From the NCBI RefSeq assembly GCF_000328565.1, contig NC_019966.1, positions 5,828,001-5,892,000 on the forward strand: 64,000 nucleotides of DNA, in the 5' to 3' direction. The notes under the pieces were generated by a model that saw nothing but the letters and a program-made list of their open reading frames with translations, made no database searches and was not told the origin of the DNA. Position numbers and translations under genes: made by a program. The DNA is from Mycobacterium sp. JS623 (GTDB lineage: Bacteria; Actinomycetota; Actinomycetes; Mycobacteriales; Mycobacteriaceae). Position 1 is the first letter of the stretch; every line of letters starts with the position of its first letter. Below are positions 1-11,986 of this stretch, piece after piece.

Positions 1-1302
1 GCTGACCCCCGCACGGCGAACGCCGCCGCATTCCCATGCGCTGTGCTCGCTTCGTACGACAAACATGCCGCGGTCAAGCCGCAGTTCAGGATTCGGACTC
101 GTGTAGTGCAGTGTCCCCGGCAAAGCCTTGTGCTCGAGACAAAGGATCGTCTTCATCAGGCCCGCAATCCCGGACGCGACCTCGAGGTGCCCGATGTTCG
201 ACTTGACCGAACCGATCACGCACGGCCCCGGTCGGGTTGCGGTGGATAGGTCGAACGCCTGGCGCAGCCCTTCGATCTCGATTGGGTCGCCCAAAGGCGT
301 TCCGGTTCCGTGAGTTTCGACATAGCTGATCGTTGACGCGTCGACGTCCGCCACCGCATGCGCCTCAGCGATTACTTCTGCCTGGCCGACGGCGTTTGGC
401 GCCGCATAGGTCATCTTCGTCGACCCGTCGTTGTTGATTGCCGATCCTCTGATGACGGCGTGGATGCGGTCCCCGTCTTCGAGGGCGCGCGTCAACGGCT
501 TGAGCACCACGACGGCGACGCCGCTGCCGAAGACCGTGCCGTCCGCCCTCACGTCGAAAGGCCGGCAATGCCCGCTCCGCGACACCATCGAGCCCGGATC
601 ATGCCAGTAGCCGACGCGGTGGGGCACGCGGATCGACGCGGCGCCGGCAAGGGCCATGTCACTCTCACCGCTCGAGATGCTTTGGCAGGCAAGGTGTACC
701 GCGACCAGTGACGATGAGCATGCCGTCTGGACCGAGAGTGCCGGACCCCGCAGATCGAACTGGTGCGACACCCGAGTCGCCAGATAATCCTTGTCGTTCT
801 GCATCGACAGGTTGATCATGTCGAAGGTAGCGCCCTGCCCGATGATCCGATTCGGGTCGTGGTGCGACATCAGGTTGTGCAGCAGATATCCGCTGGCAGA
901 GCTCGTTCCGTACACCCCAATCGACCCGTCAAACTGCGCCGGGTCGCAACCGGCGTCTTCCAGGGCATGCCATGCACACTGCAGAAACAGGCGGTGTTGC
1001 GGATCCATCATTCGGGCGGCTTGCGGCGTAAAACCGAAGAACTCCGCGTCGAACTCGGCAACGCCGTCTAGGAGTGCCGCGCGCCGCACATACGCCGGGT
1101 TGGCGAGGGCGGTATCGGGTACGCCGGCCGCGATGAGCTCGTCTTCCGCCAGCGTCACGATCGACTCCTCGCCGCGGCGCAAATTACGCCAGAACGCCGA
1201 TACCGAGTCGGCGCCGGGGAATCTGCCCGCGATACCGGTGATGGCGATCGCGTTGGGCGGCAGCGATTCCGGGCCCGATGACATCCGGGCACTGCTGGTC
1301 AC
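1..1302 (-). CDS. ppsE: PpsE-like type I polyketide synthase, N-terminal ketosynthase (runs off left edge)
   Basis: Hand translation of the minus strand from a GTG at 1302 gives an open frame of 434 codons that reaches base 1 without a stop, so only the N-terminal KS domain is visible. It shows the KS nucleophile in [11 protein letters not shown], the first His in ETHGTGTPLGDP and the second in VKSNIGHLE. Its linker wording (DPQHRLFLQCAWHALEDAG, GTSSASGYLLHN, GHCRPFDVRADGTVFGSG) differs from the three upstream KS domains. As I remember the family, it matches PpsE, the last condensing enzyme of phthiocerol synthesis, which adds a methylmalonyl unit. There is no N-terminal ACP; the protein goes straight into the KS. 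The GTG overlaps the stop of the preceding PKS (GTGA), so translation is coupled. Later domains lie outside the window. Assignment as PKS is certain; as PpsE orthologue, likely. Confidence 0.85.
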   Translation of the reverse strand, partial: MTSSARMSSGPESLPPNAIAITGIAGRFPGADSVSAFWRNLRRGEESIVTLAEDELIAAGVPDTALANPAYVRRAALLDGVAEFDAEFFGFTPQAARMMDPQHRLFLQCAWHALEDAGCDPAQFDGSIGVYGTSSASGYLLHNLMSHHDPNRIIGQGATFDMINLSMQNDKDYLATRVSHQFDLRGPALSVQTACSSSLVAVHLACQSISSGESDMALAGAASIRVPHRVGYWHDPGSMVSRSGHCRPFDVRADGTVFGSGVAVVVLKPLTRALEDGDRIHAVIRGSAINNDGSTKMTYAAPNAVGQAEVIAEAHAVADVDASTISYVETHGTGTPLGDPIEIEGLRQAFDLSTATRPGPCVIGSVKSNIGHLEVASGIAGLMKTILCLEHKALPGTLHYTSPNPELRLDRGMFVVRSEHSAWECGGVRRAGVS

Positions 1303-4300
1303 ACTCGTTGTCCTACCTTTCGCCGTGTGGCGGCACGTTGGCGTGCCGCGGCACGTTGATGCGCTCGGTCGCGCAGCGCGTTGGGTCTGTCCGCGTCGTC
1401 ATGCGAGCCCAGGCCCAACTGTTGAGTGAGTTCATTGGCGAGATCTCCCAACGAAGCACCTTGCAACAGGAGGGCCACGGCTGGCTCCACCCCGAAATCA
1501 TCACGAAGGGTGTTCCTGATGCGCACCGCCATGAGCGAGTCCATTCCGATCTCCGTCAACGGCTTCGTTCCCGGAATTGCCGACTGGTCGGGGTAGCCCA
1601 TGATCGCCGAGATGCGCTGGCGCAACCGTTCTGTGACGATCCTGTCGACGTCATCGGGCGTGAGTTCGCGCAGGGCATCCACACCGGGCCAATCGCCCCC
1701 GGAATCGATGGCGTCGAGTTCCTCAACCATCTCGGCGAAGTAACCAAGCTTGCGGATCTCTGGAAACGCTGCCGCCGCGCGATCAAGACGCAGCCGGGTG
1801 ATACCGACCCGCACGAGGTCGCTGCCCAGCAGCGAATCCAAGGCTGCGACACCTTCAGCGGGGCTGATGGGATCAAGTACGCCGAACCTCAGCGACCGGG
1901 CGACTCCGACCTCTGACCACTGACCCCAATTGAGCGCAATGGCAGGCAGACCCGAAGTTCGGCGCCACTCGACGAGTGCGTCGAGCCATGCGTTGGCGCA
2001 CGCGTACGCGCCCTGCCCCGGCGAGCCGAGCAAGGAGGCCACCGACGAAAAGCCCGCCCACCAGTCGAGCTGCCTGTGTGCAGTCGCTTCGTGCAGCCGC
2101 AGCGCGCCCTCCGCTTTCGGCGCCCACACGCGGCCCAAGCTTTCCTTGTTGAGAGTCGCCACCAGAGCGTCCTCGATGACGGCAGCGGCGTGCATTACTC
2201 CGCGCAACGGCAGTCCGTTCTCTTCGGCAGTACACACCAGCTGCTCCGCCACTCCGGGTGACGCGATATCGCCTGCGACGAACGTGATTTCGGTATGAGC
2301 ACGCAGGTCGGCCAGGTCAGCCTCCTGCGCATCTGAGGGCGGAGTGCGGCCGTTGAGGACGACCCGGCCGGCTCCCCTGTCAACGAGCCACCGCGCGACG
2401 ACCATGCCAAGGCCACCGAGGCCACCGGTGACGACGTATGAGCCGTCGCGCCGGACAACCGGATCGTGGACTGCAACACTCAGGGCCGCGCGCCTCAGTC
2501 GTTCGACGTATCTGCGCCCGCCACGCCAGGCGATCACATCGTCGGCGGCCGGTGATTGAAGTTCAGTGGTGACCGTGGCAACGGCATCGTCCGCCGGGCC
2601 CACATCGACCAGCGTGGTGTGCAGATCCGGGTGCTCGTAGGCGAGCACACGTACGAGGCCTCGAAGCGCACCGATCCCCGGATCGCCCGACTCATCTTTT
2701 GTAACCGCGAGACCGCTGCGAGTGACCAACCACAACCTCGGCGATTGCCCATGCCAGCCGCCGATGACCGCCCGCAGCGTCGTCGAGATGGCCCAGATCA
2801 ATTCGCGCGTACGCTGAAGCGCGTCGGGTGCGGCAGTGCCGTCGAATAGGTGCCCTCCGACCAGGATGACTACCCCGGCGGGCGGAAGTCCAGGAGCTGA
2901 GGCGGTCTTCGCGAACGCCTCGAGCACCGCGGCCTCATCAAACAGGTCTTCGGTGATTACTCTCATACTCGGTGAGCCGAGGCGGGTCGCGAAGGCGTCT
3001 GCCAGTGCCTCGCTATCGGAGTCGTTGTGCAGCAATAACCAACTGCCGGCAGGCAACACATCGTTACGCGCCGGCGTAGGGCACTCCAGCCAGCCGGTAT
3101 CGAATATCTTCTGGTCCAGTGGCAATGGCACCGCTCGGCGTTCGACGCGTCGCAGATACACCCCGCTGATCTCCGCCGTTGGTGTCCCCGACGCGTCCAT
3201 CAGCGTGATACGCCCCAGCTTGCCGGCGCCGTCGTCGTCCAGGCTGACGAGTTCCGCGCGGCAGCGCCCTCGCCGCCCCACCGCGCCGAGCAGCTGAATG
3301 CGATCGATCGAAACCGGCAGGTATGTGACTTCCGTTGAGGCGTCCAGTGTTTCGGCGGGCATGGCGGCAGCAAGTGTTTGCAGCGCTGCGTCGAGCATCA
3401 CGGGATGGATTCGGAGGCCTCGGTGTGCGGTAGCCGTGTCGGGCAGTGCGATCTCGGTCTCGGCGGATCCGTTGTCCCGCCTCACGATCCGAGTCAACGC
3501 CGCAAAGGCTGGGCCGTGTTGTGCGCCCGTGCGGCGCAGCGCACTGTAGAAATCCCCAACTGCCACCTCAGTTCCTGGGTCCGCCTCCTCGTTGGCCAGA
3601 ACCGCACGATGCGAGGGCTGCGTTGCCTCGACTTGTGCCACCGCGTGGCGACACCAATGACCGCCCGTTGACCTGGAATGGATCTCGATTCGTATTTCGT
3701 CGTCCGCGCTTCGGGTGAGCTGTGTTGTCACCCGTGTCTCGCCGTTCAGTGGCAGCATCTGCTCCACTTCGAGCCGGGTCACCGCCACCCCTGCCGGCGG
3801 CAGGCTGAGAGCTTCGCTGCCTGCGGCAAGCGCGATTTCGGCAAAACCTGCTGCGGGCATGACGGGCTGGCCGTGTACTCTGTGGTCCGCCAACCAGCCG
3901 ACGGCATCGGTTCCCACGTCGGCCTGCCAAACGTGGTCGTGACCCGAAGGCATTTCGACGTGCATGCCCAGCAGCAGGTGGGCACCGGTCGGCATCTGGC
4001 CCGTCGGCCGGTTCGCTAACCAGTAGCGTTGATGTTGCCATGGTGTGGGCGGGACGTCGGCCAGCCGGCTCCGGCTACCGGTACTACCCGTCGGCGTCTG
4101 AACGCCGACGAGTTGCGTGTGGAAGGTCAATGTTTCGTCGTCGTCGCGGTTCAAAGTGCCGGTGACAAAACCATTCCCGCCCGGCCTGACCGATTCGATG
4201 GCTTCTGTGAGCGCATGAGTCAGCAGCGGATGGGGACTGATCTCGATGAACGTGGAGTGGTTCTCCGCGGCAACCGCCACCGCCTGCGCGAATCGTACCG

Positions 4301-6704
4301 GGTTGCGGACATTTGCAACCCAGTAGGACGCGTCGAATGCCGGCGGCTGACCGGCAGGCGCGGTGGCACTGATCAGCGGGATCTTCGGGGTGACAGGATC
4401 CAAATCCGCCAGGGCACCGAGTAACTCGGGCAGTATCGGATCGATAGTCGGATGGTGAGAAGCCACGTCCACGTCGATGCGTCGTGCGAGCCGATTCTGC
4501 GCCGTGACGGCCGCGATCAACGAGTCGACTTCGTCGGGCGGTCCAGCGATCACCGTTTGACGCGGTGAGGCGTATACCGCCAGCGCGACGTCGGGGTGGT
4601 CGGCGATCAACGCTTCGGTGGCCGGCGCATCCGATTCCAACAGTGCCATCGCACCCTGGCCGGACAGCCGCGCCATCAACCGCGACCGCGTCGCTATCAC
4701 GCGCAGTCCGTCGGCAACAGTCAGCGCTCCGGAGACGATGGCCGCCGACACCTCCCCCATCGAGTGACCAATGACGGCATCCGGTTGCACCCCGTACGAG
4801 CGCCACAGTTGCGTCAACGCCAGGTGAATACCGACGAGGACTGGCTGGATGTGATCGATACCGGCTATCGGCTCACCGGCCTGCAGGACGTGCTGCAGCG
4901 AAAAGCCGCACTGCGCAACGAAAATTGGCTCCAATTCGGCCACTGCCGCGGCGAAAGAAGGCTCGTCGGCCAGCAATCGCCTGCCCATTCCGGCCCACTG
5001 CGAGCCCTGACCCGAGTACACGAACACGATGCCCGGGCCCCGCGACTCGCCTCGCCGCTCCTGCACCCCCGGTGCGGATCGGCCGGCGGCCAGCGCGCGC
5101 AACCCATCGACTGCCTCACCACGATCGCGTCCGCACACTGTGGCGCATATCGCGTAGCGGGCTCGGTGGTTGAGCGTCTCGGCTACGGCCGACAACGCCA
5201 CACTTGACCCGTCGCCTTCGATCCAATCCGCCAGCATCGCAGCCGTCGACGCCAGCCGCTCAGACGTCTTGCCCGACACGACCAATGTCGTCACCGCGGG
5301 AGACTCACCGTCGCGCGACGACGATAACGGATCAGGTCCCTGCTCCAGCACCACATGCGCATTGGTGCCACCCAAACCGAACGACGACACCGCGGCGCGC
5401 CGCGGACCTGCACACTGCGGCCACGCCGTGGTCTCTGTGGGAACGAACAGCCGCGTCGGCACCGGGTCGATGGCCGGGTTCCAATGTGTGAAATGAAGGT
5501 TCGTCGGAATCCTACTGCGCTGCAGCGCCAGAACCGCTTTGATGAACCCGGCGATCCCGGCTGCGGCCTCGAGGTGACCGAAGTTCGTCTTCACCGCTCC
5601 CAAGGCGCACGGGCCGTCTCCCCGGCCGTAGACCGCGGCCAACGCGTCGAACTCGATTGGATCACCCAGCGCGGTACCCGTGCCGTGCGTCTCAATGAGA
5701 TTGACCGAGCTCGCGGTCACATCGGCCGACTGCAATGCGCGCGAGATCACGTCTTGCTGCGCCAGCGCGTTCGGCGCGGTGAGACCGTTGGAGCGGCCAT
5801 CCTGATTGACCGCCGAGCCACGTACGACTGCAAGCACCCTGTCCCCGTCACTCACCGCATCGATGAGGCGCTTGAGTACAACAACCCCCGCACCCTCGCC
5901 GCGCACGAAGCCGTCCGCCCCAGCGTCAAATGCGCGGCACCGGCCCCGCGGCGACAACATCCCCCATTTAGACAGCGCGAGTTGCGTTTCCGGGCGCAAG
6001 ATGAGATTGACGCCGCCGGCGAGGGCGACATCGCTCTCGCGCAGCCGTAGGCTCTGGCAGGCCAGATGGATCGACACCAGCGACGATGAGCACGCTGTGT
6101 CAACCGCAACCGCGGGACCGCGCAGTCCCAACGTGTAGGCGATGCGCCCCACCGTGATGCTGTGGGCGTTGCCGGTGGCGCAATAGGCGTCTATCGCGTC
6201 TGGATTCGCCGCCGAAATACCTTGATACTCAGTGTAATACACTCCCATCAACACCGCGGCCCGAATCCCGCCGAGGTGGTCGGTCGCGATGCCAGCATGC
6301 TCGAGCGCTTCGAAGGCCACCTCCAACAGCACGCGTTGCTGCGGGTCCATTGCTTCGGCTTCGCGGGGAGAGATCCCGAAGAAATCGGCGTCGAACTCCG
6401 CGATTTCGCGCAGGAACCCTCCCCATTTGGAAGCCATGCGCCCCGGCGCGGCGAGGTCCGGGTCGTAATAGGCGTCAGCGTCCCAGCGATCCGGCGGCAC
6501 CTCACCGACCGCATCTCTGCCATCGGCCAAGAAAGTCCAATAACGTTCGGGTCCTACAACATCACACGGGAAGCGGCAACCGATGCCCACCACCGCCACG
6601 GGTTCGGCTGCGGCGAGCCGTGACGCCTTGCCGAACTGATCCACCAGCGCGTCGCGCTGGGCGTTGGTCATAGCAGCGATCCGGCTGAAGGCGGTGGCTG
6701 CCAT
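1299..6704 (-). CDS. Type I polyketide synthase, KS-AT-DH-KR-ACP (PpsD-like)
   Basis: This 1801-residue single-module synthase extends an enzyme-bound acyl chain by one unit and should leave a double bond. Domains by motif: a short N-terminal docking helix (1-33); KS 35-455 with Cys205, His340 and His377; AT about 558-850 with Ser648 in GHSMGE and the VASHHPTIDP motif; DH about 905-1190 with HRVHGQPVMP (His941) and Asp1105 in HPVMLDAALQ; KR about 1420-1600 with GGLGGLG, Ser1553 and Tyr1567; ACP about 1690-1760 with Ser1723 in IGMDSLMAV. No ER domain lies between DH and KR; that stretch (1200-1410) looks like the KR structural subdomain. The Arg-rich C-terminal tail resembles the tail I recall for PpsD and may dock to the next enzyme. 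The start ATG overlaps the upstream stop (TGATG). PKS identity is certain; the PpsD label is by resemblance and position. Confidence 0.93.
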   Translation of the reverse strand: MAATAFSRIAAMTNAQRDALVDQFGKASRLAAAEPVAVVGIGCRFPCDVVGPERYWTFLADGRDAVGEVPPDRWDADAYYDPDLAAPGRMASKWGGFLREIAEFDADFFGISPREAEAMDPQQRVLLEVAFEALEHAGIATDHLGGIRAAVLMGVYYTEYQGISAANPDAIDAYCATGNAHSITVGRIAYTLGLRGPAVAVDTACSSSLVSIHLACQSLRLRESDVALAGGVNLILRPETQLALSKWGMLSPRGRCRAFDAGADGFVRGEGAGVVVLKRLIDAVSDGDRVLAVVRGSAVNQDGRSNGLTAPNALAQQDVISRALQSADVTASSVNLIETHGTGTALGDPIEFDALAAVYGRGDGPCALGAVKTNFGHLEAAAGIAGFIKAVLALQRSRIPTNLHFTHWNPAIDPVPTRLFVPTETTAWPQCAGPRRAAVSSFGLGGTNAHVVLEQGPDPLSSSRDGESPAVTTLVVSGKTSERLASTAAMLADWIEGDGSSVALSAVAETLNHRARYAICATVCGRDRGEAVDGLRALAAGRSAPGVQERRGESRGPGIVFVYSGQGSQWAGMGRRLLADEPSFAAAVAELEPIFVAQCGFSLQHVLQAGEPIAGIDHIQPVLVGIHLALTQLWRSYGVQPDAVIGHSMGEVSAAIVSGALTVADGLRVIATRSRLMARLSGQGAMALLESDAPATEALIADHPDVALAVYASPRQTVIAGPPDEVDSLIAAVTAQNRLARRIDVDVASHHPTIDPILPELLGALADLDPVTPKIPLISATAPAGQPPAFDASYWVANVRNPVRFAQAVAVAAENHSTFIEISPHPLLTHALTEAIESVRPGGNGFVTGTLNRDDDETLTFHTQLVGVQTPTGSTGSRSRLADVPPTPWQHQRYWLANRPTGQMPTGAHLLLGMHVEMPSGHDHVWQADVGTDAVGWLADHRVHGQPVMPAAGFAEIALAAGSEALSLPPAGVAVTRLEVEQMLPLNGETRVTTQLTRSADDEIRIEIHSRSTGGHWCRHAVAQVEATQPSHRAVLANEEADPGTEVAVGDFYSALRRTGAQHGPAFAALTRIVRRDNGSAETEIALPDTATAHRGLRIHPVMLDAALQTLAAAMPAETLDASTEVTYLPVSIDRIQLLGAVGRRGRCRAELVSLDDDGAGKLGRITLMDASGTPTAEISGVYLRRVERRAVPLPLDQKIFDTGWLECPTPARNDVLPAGSWLLLHNDSDSEALADAFATRLGSPSMRVITEDLFDEAAVLEAFAKTASAPGLPPAGVVILVGGHLFDGTAAPDALQRTRELIWAISTTLRAVIGGWHGQSPRLWLVTRSGLAVTKDESGDPGIGALRGLVRVLAYEHPDLHTTLVDVGPADDAVATVTTELQSPAADDVIAWRGGRRYVERLRRAALSVAVHDPVVRRDGSYVVTGGLGGLGMVVARWLVDRGAGRVVLNGRTPPSDAQEADLADLRAHTEITFVAGDIASPGVAEQLVCTAEENGLPLRGVMHAAAVIEDALVATLNKESLGRVWAPKAEGALRLHEATAHRQLDWWAGFSSVASLLGSPGQGAYACANAWLDALVEWRRTSGLPAIALNWGQWSEVGVARSLRFGVLDPISPAEGVAALDSLLGSDLVRVGITRLRLDRAAAAFPEIRKLGYFAEMVEELDAIDSGGDWPGVDALRELTPDDVDRIVTERLRQRISAIMGYPDQSAIPGTKPLTEIGMDSLMAVRIRNTLRDDFGVEPAVALLLQGASLGDLANELTQQLGLGSHDDADRPNALRDRAHQRAAARQRAATRRKVGQRV

Positions 6705-9700
6705 CAGAGACCGCCTTCATTGCAGGCGGAGGCTTCCACCGTGTCGAACAGCGCGTCGAGAAGGCCATCAGTCTCGGCCGACACTCCATCCATGTCGCTG
6801 TCGGTGCCGTGTGATGCGAGCTTGTTGGCCAGGTAGGCAGCCAATGACGCAATCGTCGGATGGTTCCACATCATCGTCGCCGAAAGCTCAGTGTCGACAA
6901 GTAACTCGGCTTCTCGTCGCACCGACATGGCCATCACGGAGTTGAGACCCATGTCGGCGAACGGTCGGTCCAGTTCCAATTCGTCATTCCGCATCCCCAG
7001 TTCGCGGGACACGATGGTTCGCAGTTCGGTCTCGAGTTCGCCAAGCATGTCCTCGGCCGCCATCTGCGTCCATGCCCGCTTCGGCGGCTGGTCGCCCGTG
7101 GGCGCGGAGCGCATCGGGATCATCACCGCTTGCGCGACGTCATAGCAGTCGACGTGTTTCCACGCGGCGAATGCTTCCTCCGGGGTGATCGGCCGCGACC
7201 CCATCCGTTCCAGCTCTTGCGCGACGACCGGCGCATCGGTCGCGAATCCAATCCCCCGCCAGGCTGCCCAGTCGAGACTGACGGTATGGCAGCCCTTCTG
7301 GCGACGCGCACGGGCGAGGCCGTCTAGGTAGGCGTTCGCCGCGGCATACGCGCCTTGGCCAGGAACACCGAATATCGCCCCTGCCGAGGCAATCAGGTAC
7401 AAGAAGTCGACAGTGGCCGGGGGGAACGCTTGATGAAGTGCCTGTGCGCCCGCGATCTTCGGCCACATCGTGCGCCGCAGTCGCGTGTCGTCGAGCTCGG
7501 TGAGCAGTTGGCTGTCGGTGACCCCGGCGGCGTGCACGACACCGCGTATCGGCGCGGCCCCATCACCGTCGCGCCTGGCGAGCAGATGCTGCACTGCATC
7601 AGCCGATCCTGCGTCGAGCGCCACGGCCTCGACCGTCACGCCCCTGGACTCCAGCGCCCGGATCGTGGCGATCGCGCGACGAAGGTTCGTGCCGTTCGCG
7701 TCGTTGTCCCAGTCGCGCCTGGGCGGCAGTGCGGTGCGGCCGGCCAGTACCAGGCGACGCGCACCACGGTCGGCGAGCCATGTGGCCGTGAGCAGTCCGA
7801 GCGCGCCCAGGCCTCCCGTGATCAGATACGCCGCATCCGGGCGACACGTCAGCGGCTCTCGTACGCGTTCACCGGACACCGCCGCCAAGGCGGGCGCGAG
7901 GAACTCGCCACCACGCAGCGCCAAAATGGATCTGGCCGGTGTAGCCAGCACCGACGACAGCCTCACAGCGTGATCAGCGATGTCCTCGCCGGCTGGCAGG
8001 TCCAGCAGGCCACCCCACAGTTGCGGCTGCTCAGCTTCGATGACACCGGCCAGCCCCCATAGGCAGCTCTGGCATAATCCGTTGTCACCCAACCCTTCTC
8101 GCACTCCGCGGGTGATGATCCAAAGGGTTGCCGGGTGGTTGTCGTCGCGTTCTGCGAGCCGGTGGACAAGATCAGCGACCTCCGCCGACGATCGAACGGC
8201 GCAGTCCAGATCGGTGTCACCCCCGCTGACAGCCTCGGGTTCGGCGAGGTACACGACGTATCGCGCTTCGGCGGCATCGGCCACTGGATAGCCCGCATCG
8301 GCGAGCTTCTCGCGCAGTGATTGGACGGCCTCACTGCCCCCGACAACCGCAAGCGTGCCCGACGCATCAACGGGTGTCCCGGCAGCATGCCCCGCCCATG
8401 GTCGCCACTCGATCACGTGCGCGATTGAGGCCGGCTCGCTGTCCGCACCAGGACCTGAGTCAACACTCACATACCGCAAGCCGCGGATATCGACACTCGT
8501 AATACCGTCGGGAGCTGTGACGCTGATATCGACGACGAGTTCGTCACCCGGACCGCGCCGCCGACGTATCTCAACCCGACCGCGCCCGGCGGCGACTCCT
8601 GCAGCGAGCCGGGCACTTTCAACGGAGGCCGGGAACATCAGGCGGGGGTTCGTGCCGTCCGCGAGGCGTGCCACATGTACGGCGGCGTCGAGGAGTGCGA
8701 CCGTGGAAGCCTGTGGCAAGTCGACCTCGGCGCAGAGCCCGCCCGACATCGACTGCAAGGACGCGATCGACCACGCGAACGGCTGTCCCTCGAGGCCCCA
8801 TGACCGCTGAAGGTCGGCAATCGACGACACGTCGAAGTCGAGCGGTTGGTCCGTCCACACGGTATCGGTGCGCTCACGATTGTCGGCCTCACGCCGCTGA
8901 GACATTCGGGCGGTCGCGTGCCGTACCCAACGGTCCGCGGGGGCGTCGGCCGCCGGGCTTGAAGACACGATGATCGATCGGTCGGTGGCGACCACCTGAA
9001 TCACCTTCGGCTGGTCGACGACGATGGGATGCTCGAAACGGACATCGGACAACATCGGTGCACCACACTCGGATGCTGCTGTCGAAAGTGTCAGTAACAC
9101 AACGGATGCCGGGACTAGCTCTACGCCACTGATGCGGTGATCACCCGGATACGGCCTCGCTTCCGGCGCCAGTCGCGCCTGCCAAACATCTGCCGGAGGT
9201 GTGGTGGTAACCGCGATGTGTTCGCCGAGCAACGTGCCTGGTTTGGGCGTGCCGCCTGCGGCCTCCACTTGCTTGTCGAACCTGATCCAGTGCTGTGTGT
9301 GGTGCCAGGGGGTCGTCGGAATGGGCGGATGCGGTTCGCAGGGATGTGGGGTTTGTGGGGGGTGGATGGTGTGCGTGGCGTTGCGGTTGGTGTGGAACGT
9401 CAGTGTGTCATCGGTGTCGCGTTGCAGGGTTCCGATACTGTGGTGGTGAGCGCGTCCCAGGGTGTCACTCACGGCATGTGTCAGGAGCGGGTGTGGACTG
9501 ACTTCCACGAACATGCTGTGTTTTTCGGCGGCCGCGGCCACAGCCTGTGTGAACCTCACCGGCTGGCGGAGGTTGGCTGCCCAATATTCCGCGTCGAACA
9601 TGGTTGTCCCAGTGGCCATGTGGTCAGCGGTGGTGGTGATCACCGGGAGGGACGGCGTTCGCGGCATCAAATCGGCAAGAGCGCAGCGTAATTCGGGGAG

Positions 9701-11986
9701 TATCGGATCGACGGTGGGGTGATGGGAGGCGACGTCGACTTCGATGCGGCGGGCCAGCCGATCCTTGGCGGCTACCAGCGCGATGACCGCGTCTACCTGA
9801 TCGGGCGGACCGGCGACCACCGTTTGACGCGGTGAGGCATACACCGCCAGGCCGACGCCGGGATACCCGCCGATCAGCGCCTCAGTGTCGACGGCACCCA
9901 GCTCCAAAAGCGCCATGGCGCCCTGACCGGCCAGCCGCGCCATCAGCCGCGACCGAGTCGCGATTACTCGCAGCCCCTCACCCGGGCTCAGCGCACCGGC
10001 GACCACCGCCGCCGACACCTCGCCCATCGAATGCCCGACCACCGCGTCGGGGTGAACGCCGTACGCCCGCCATAGCGCAGTCAACGCCAAGTGCATCCCG
10101 ACCAGCACGGGCTGAATACGATCAATGCCGACAATGGGATCGCCATTGTCGAGCGTCTGCTGCAGCGAGAAGCCGCACTGCGCAATAAAAACCGGCTCCA
10201 AGTCGGCCACTGCCGACGCAAACGCAGGCTCGTCGCCCAGCAGCCTACGGCCCATCCCCGCCCATTGCGACCCCTGGCCCGAGTAGATGAACACCGTGCC
10301 AGCGCCACACGGCCCTACATGAGCGCCTGACACTCCCGCAGCCGAGCGGCCCTCGGCCAGCGCCCGCAACCCGGCCAATGCCTGCGCGCGGTCACGCGCA
10401 CTCACCGTGGCGAACTTCGGGTATCGGGATCGGTGATGATTCACGGTGTGAGCAACATCCGGCAATGCGACACCGTGGCCGTCGGCCTCCAACCAGTCGG
10501 CCAACCTCTGCGCCGTCGACGCGATCCGCGCGGGCGTCTTGCCAGAGATGACCAGCGTCGTTACCACCGGGTTAGCTTGCGGCAGAACAGGATCAGGTTC
10601 GGGAGCCTGCTCGACCACCACATGTGAATTGGTGCCGCTGACTCCGAACGACGACACCCCGGCCCGCCGTTGGCGTCGCACCGGTGGCCATTGCATCGGC
10701 TGCGATGCGATCATGAATTCAGAGACACCCTCGCTGGCATGCGGCGTCAAACGCTCGAAATTGAGGTGTCGGGGAATGTAACCATTCCGAACGGCGAGCA
10801 CGGTCTTGATGAATCCGGCGATACCGGCGGCGGATTCCAGATGGCCCAAGTTGGTCTTGACCGACCCAACCACCAACGGTGCGGCGCCGTCACGTTCGCA
10901 GAAGACGTGGCTCAACGCATCGAGCTCGATCGGGTCGCCCAGTGCTGTGCCGGTGCCGTGCGCCTCGACGTAGTCGATATCCGATGGCTGCAGTCGCGAT
11001 GCCGCCAAGGCTTGACGCAGCAGCGCTTGTTGGGCCGGCCCGTTGGGCACGGTCTGCCCACTGCTGGCCCCGTCCTGGTTCACTGCGGAACCGCGGACCA
11101 CCGCCAGCATCCGATCGCCGTCGCGCACCGCATCGCTGATTCGTTTGAGCACCACTACGCCGCAGCCCTCGCTGCGGACATATCCGTCGGCACCCGCGTC
11201 GAAGGTCTTGCAACGGCCGTCAGGGGACAACATTCCGAACCGTGAGCAGGCAATGCTGTTTTCCGGCCGCAGGATGAGATTGACGCCCGCTGCCAACGCG
11301 GTGTCACTTTCCCACCTGCGGAGGCTCTGGCAGGCCAGATGTACCGCCACCAGAGACGATGAACACGCTGTATCGATGACAAGCGCAGGACCGCGGACAC
11401 CGAGGAAATACGCCAACCGTCCGGCGGCGAAGTTCGACGCATTTCCGAAGGACGCATACGCGTCGATATGTCGTACCTTGCCCGCGAAGGCCATCGCGTA
11501 GTCGTTGGTCGTCAGGCCGATAAAGACCGAAGCCTGGCTTCCGCGGATCGCCTGTGCGGTGATGCCAGCGTCTTCCAGTGCCTCCCAGGCTACTTCGAGC
11601 ACCAACCGTTGTTGCGGGTCCATGGCCGCGGCTTCGCGCGGAGCGATGCTGAAGAACTCCGCATCGAACTCGTCGGGCTTCCAAGACGTGAGAAAGCCGC
11701 CCTCCCGTGTGCATATGGTGCCCGGCACTGTGTGGTCATCGGAGTAGAACGCGTCGGCGTCCCACCGGTCCGGCGGCACCCGAACGATACCGCTGCGCCC
11801 CTCTCGCAGGAGCGTCCAATACTCCCCGGGATTGTTGACACCACCGGGAAATCGGCAGCCCAAGCCCACCACGGCAATTGGTTCTACATCGGATTTTTCG
11901 GCGATCTCAAGGCGCGCCGTCAACTCATCGATCTTGCGCAGTGCTTCGCTGATGATCGTCCGTCGGTCCGAGGCTGCGGTGGTCAT
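6704..11986 (-). CDS. Type I polyketide synthase, KS-AT-DH-KR-ACP (second extender)
   Basis: This is a 1760-residue single-module synthase. Residues 1-33 form a charged helix typical of docking segments. KS 36-460 has Cys208, His343 and His382. AT about 563-860 has Ser653 in GHSMGE and [13 protein letters not shown]-like region, about 915-1180, has [10 protein letters not shown] (His950, complete HxxxGxxxxP) and Asp1100 in LLDAAVH, although the usual HP before that Asp is missing. KR about 1380-1600 has GGLGALG, Ser1534 and Tyr1547. ACP about 1650-1725 has Ser1683 in GLNSVMAM. No ER is present. By position it corresponds to PpsB, whose reaction is generally described as leaving a hydroxyl, so whether this DH works is open. 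ATGA overlap with the upstream PKS and TGATG with the downstream PKS put it inside one coupled operon. Confidence 0.93.
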   Translation of the reverse strand: MTTAASDRRTIISEALRKIDELTARLEIAEKSDVEPIAVVGLGCRFPGGVNNPGEYWTLLREGRSGIVRVPPDRWDADAFYSDDHTVPGTICTREGGFLTSWKPDEFDAEFFSIAPREAAAMDPQQRLVLEVAWEALEDAGITAQAIRGSQASVFIGLTTNDYAMAFAGKVRHIDAYASFGNASNFAAGRLAYFLGVRGPALVIDTACSSSLVAVHLACQSLRRWESDTALAAGVNLILRPENSIACSRFGMLSPDGRCKTFDAGADGYVRSEGCGVVVLKRISDAVRDGDRMLAVVRGSAVNQDGASSGQTVPNGPAQQALLRQALAASRLQPSDIDYVEAHGTGTALGDPIELDALSHVFCERDGAAPLVVGSVKTNLGHLESAAGIAGFIKTVLAVRNGYIPRHLNFERLTPHASEGVSEFMIASQPMQWPPVRRQRRAGVSSFGVSGTNSHVVVEQAPEPDPVLPQANPVVTTLVISGKTPARIASTAQRLADWLEADGHGVALPDVAHTVNHHRSRYPKFATVSARDRAQALAGLRALAEGRSAAGVSGAHVGPCGAGTVFIYSGQGSQWAGMGRRLLGDEPAFASAVADLEPVFIAQCGFSLQQTLDNGDPIVGIDRIQPVLVGMHLALTALWRAYGVHPDAVVGHSMGEVSAAVVAGALSPGEGLRVIATRSRLMARLAGQGAMALLELGAVDTEALIGGYPGVGLAVYASPRQTVVAGPPDQVDAVIALVAAKDRLARRIEVDVASHHPTVDPILPELRCALADLMPRTPSLPVITTTADHMATGTTMFDAEYWAANLRQPVRFTQAVAAAAEKHSMFVEVSPHPLLTHAVSDTLGRAHHHSIGTLQRDTDDTLTFHTNRNATHTIHPPQTPHPCEPHPPIPTTPWHHTQHWIRFDKQVEAAGGTPKPGTLLGEHIAVTTTPPADVWQARLAPEARPYPGDHRISGVELVPASVVLLTLSTAASECGAPMLSDVRFEHPIVVDQPKVIQVVATDRSIIVSSSPAADAPADRWVRHATARMSQRREADNRERTDTVWTDQPLDFDVSSIADLQRSWGLEGQPFAWSIASLQSMSGGLCAEVDLPQASTVALLDAAVHVARLADGTNPRLMFPASVESARLAAGVAAGRGRVEIRRRRGPGDELVVDISVTAPDGITSVDIRGLRYVSVDSGPGADSEPASIAHVIEWRPWAGHAAGTPVDASGTLAVVGGSEAVQSLREKLADAGYPVADAAEARYVVYLAEPEAVSGGDTDLDCAVRSSAEVADLVHRLAERDDNHPATLWIITRGVREGLGDNGLCQSCLWGLAGVIEAEQPQLWGGLLDLPAGEDIADHAVRLSSVLATPARSILALRGGEFLAPALAAVSGERVREPLTCRPDAAYLITGGLGALGLLTATWLADRGARRLVLAGRTALPPRRDWDNDANGTNLRRAIATIRALESRGVTVEAVALDAGSADAVQHLLARRDGDGAAPIRGVVHAAGVTDSQLLTELDDTRLRRTMWPKIAGAQALHQAFPPATVDFLYLIASAGAIFGVPGQGAYAAANAYLDGLARARRQKGCHTVSLDWAAWRGIGFATDAPVVAQELERMGSRPITPEEAFAAWKHVDCYDVAQAVMIPMRSAPTGDQPPKRAWTQMAAEDMLGELETELRTIVSRELGMRNDELELDRPFADMGLNSVMAMSVRREAELLVDTELSATMMWNHPTIASLAAYLANKLASHGTDSDMDGVSAETDGLLDALFDTVEASACNEGGL

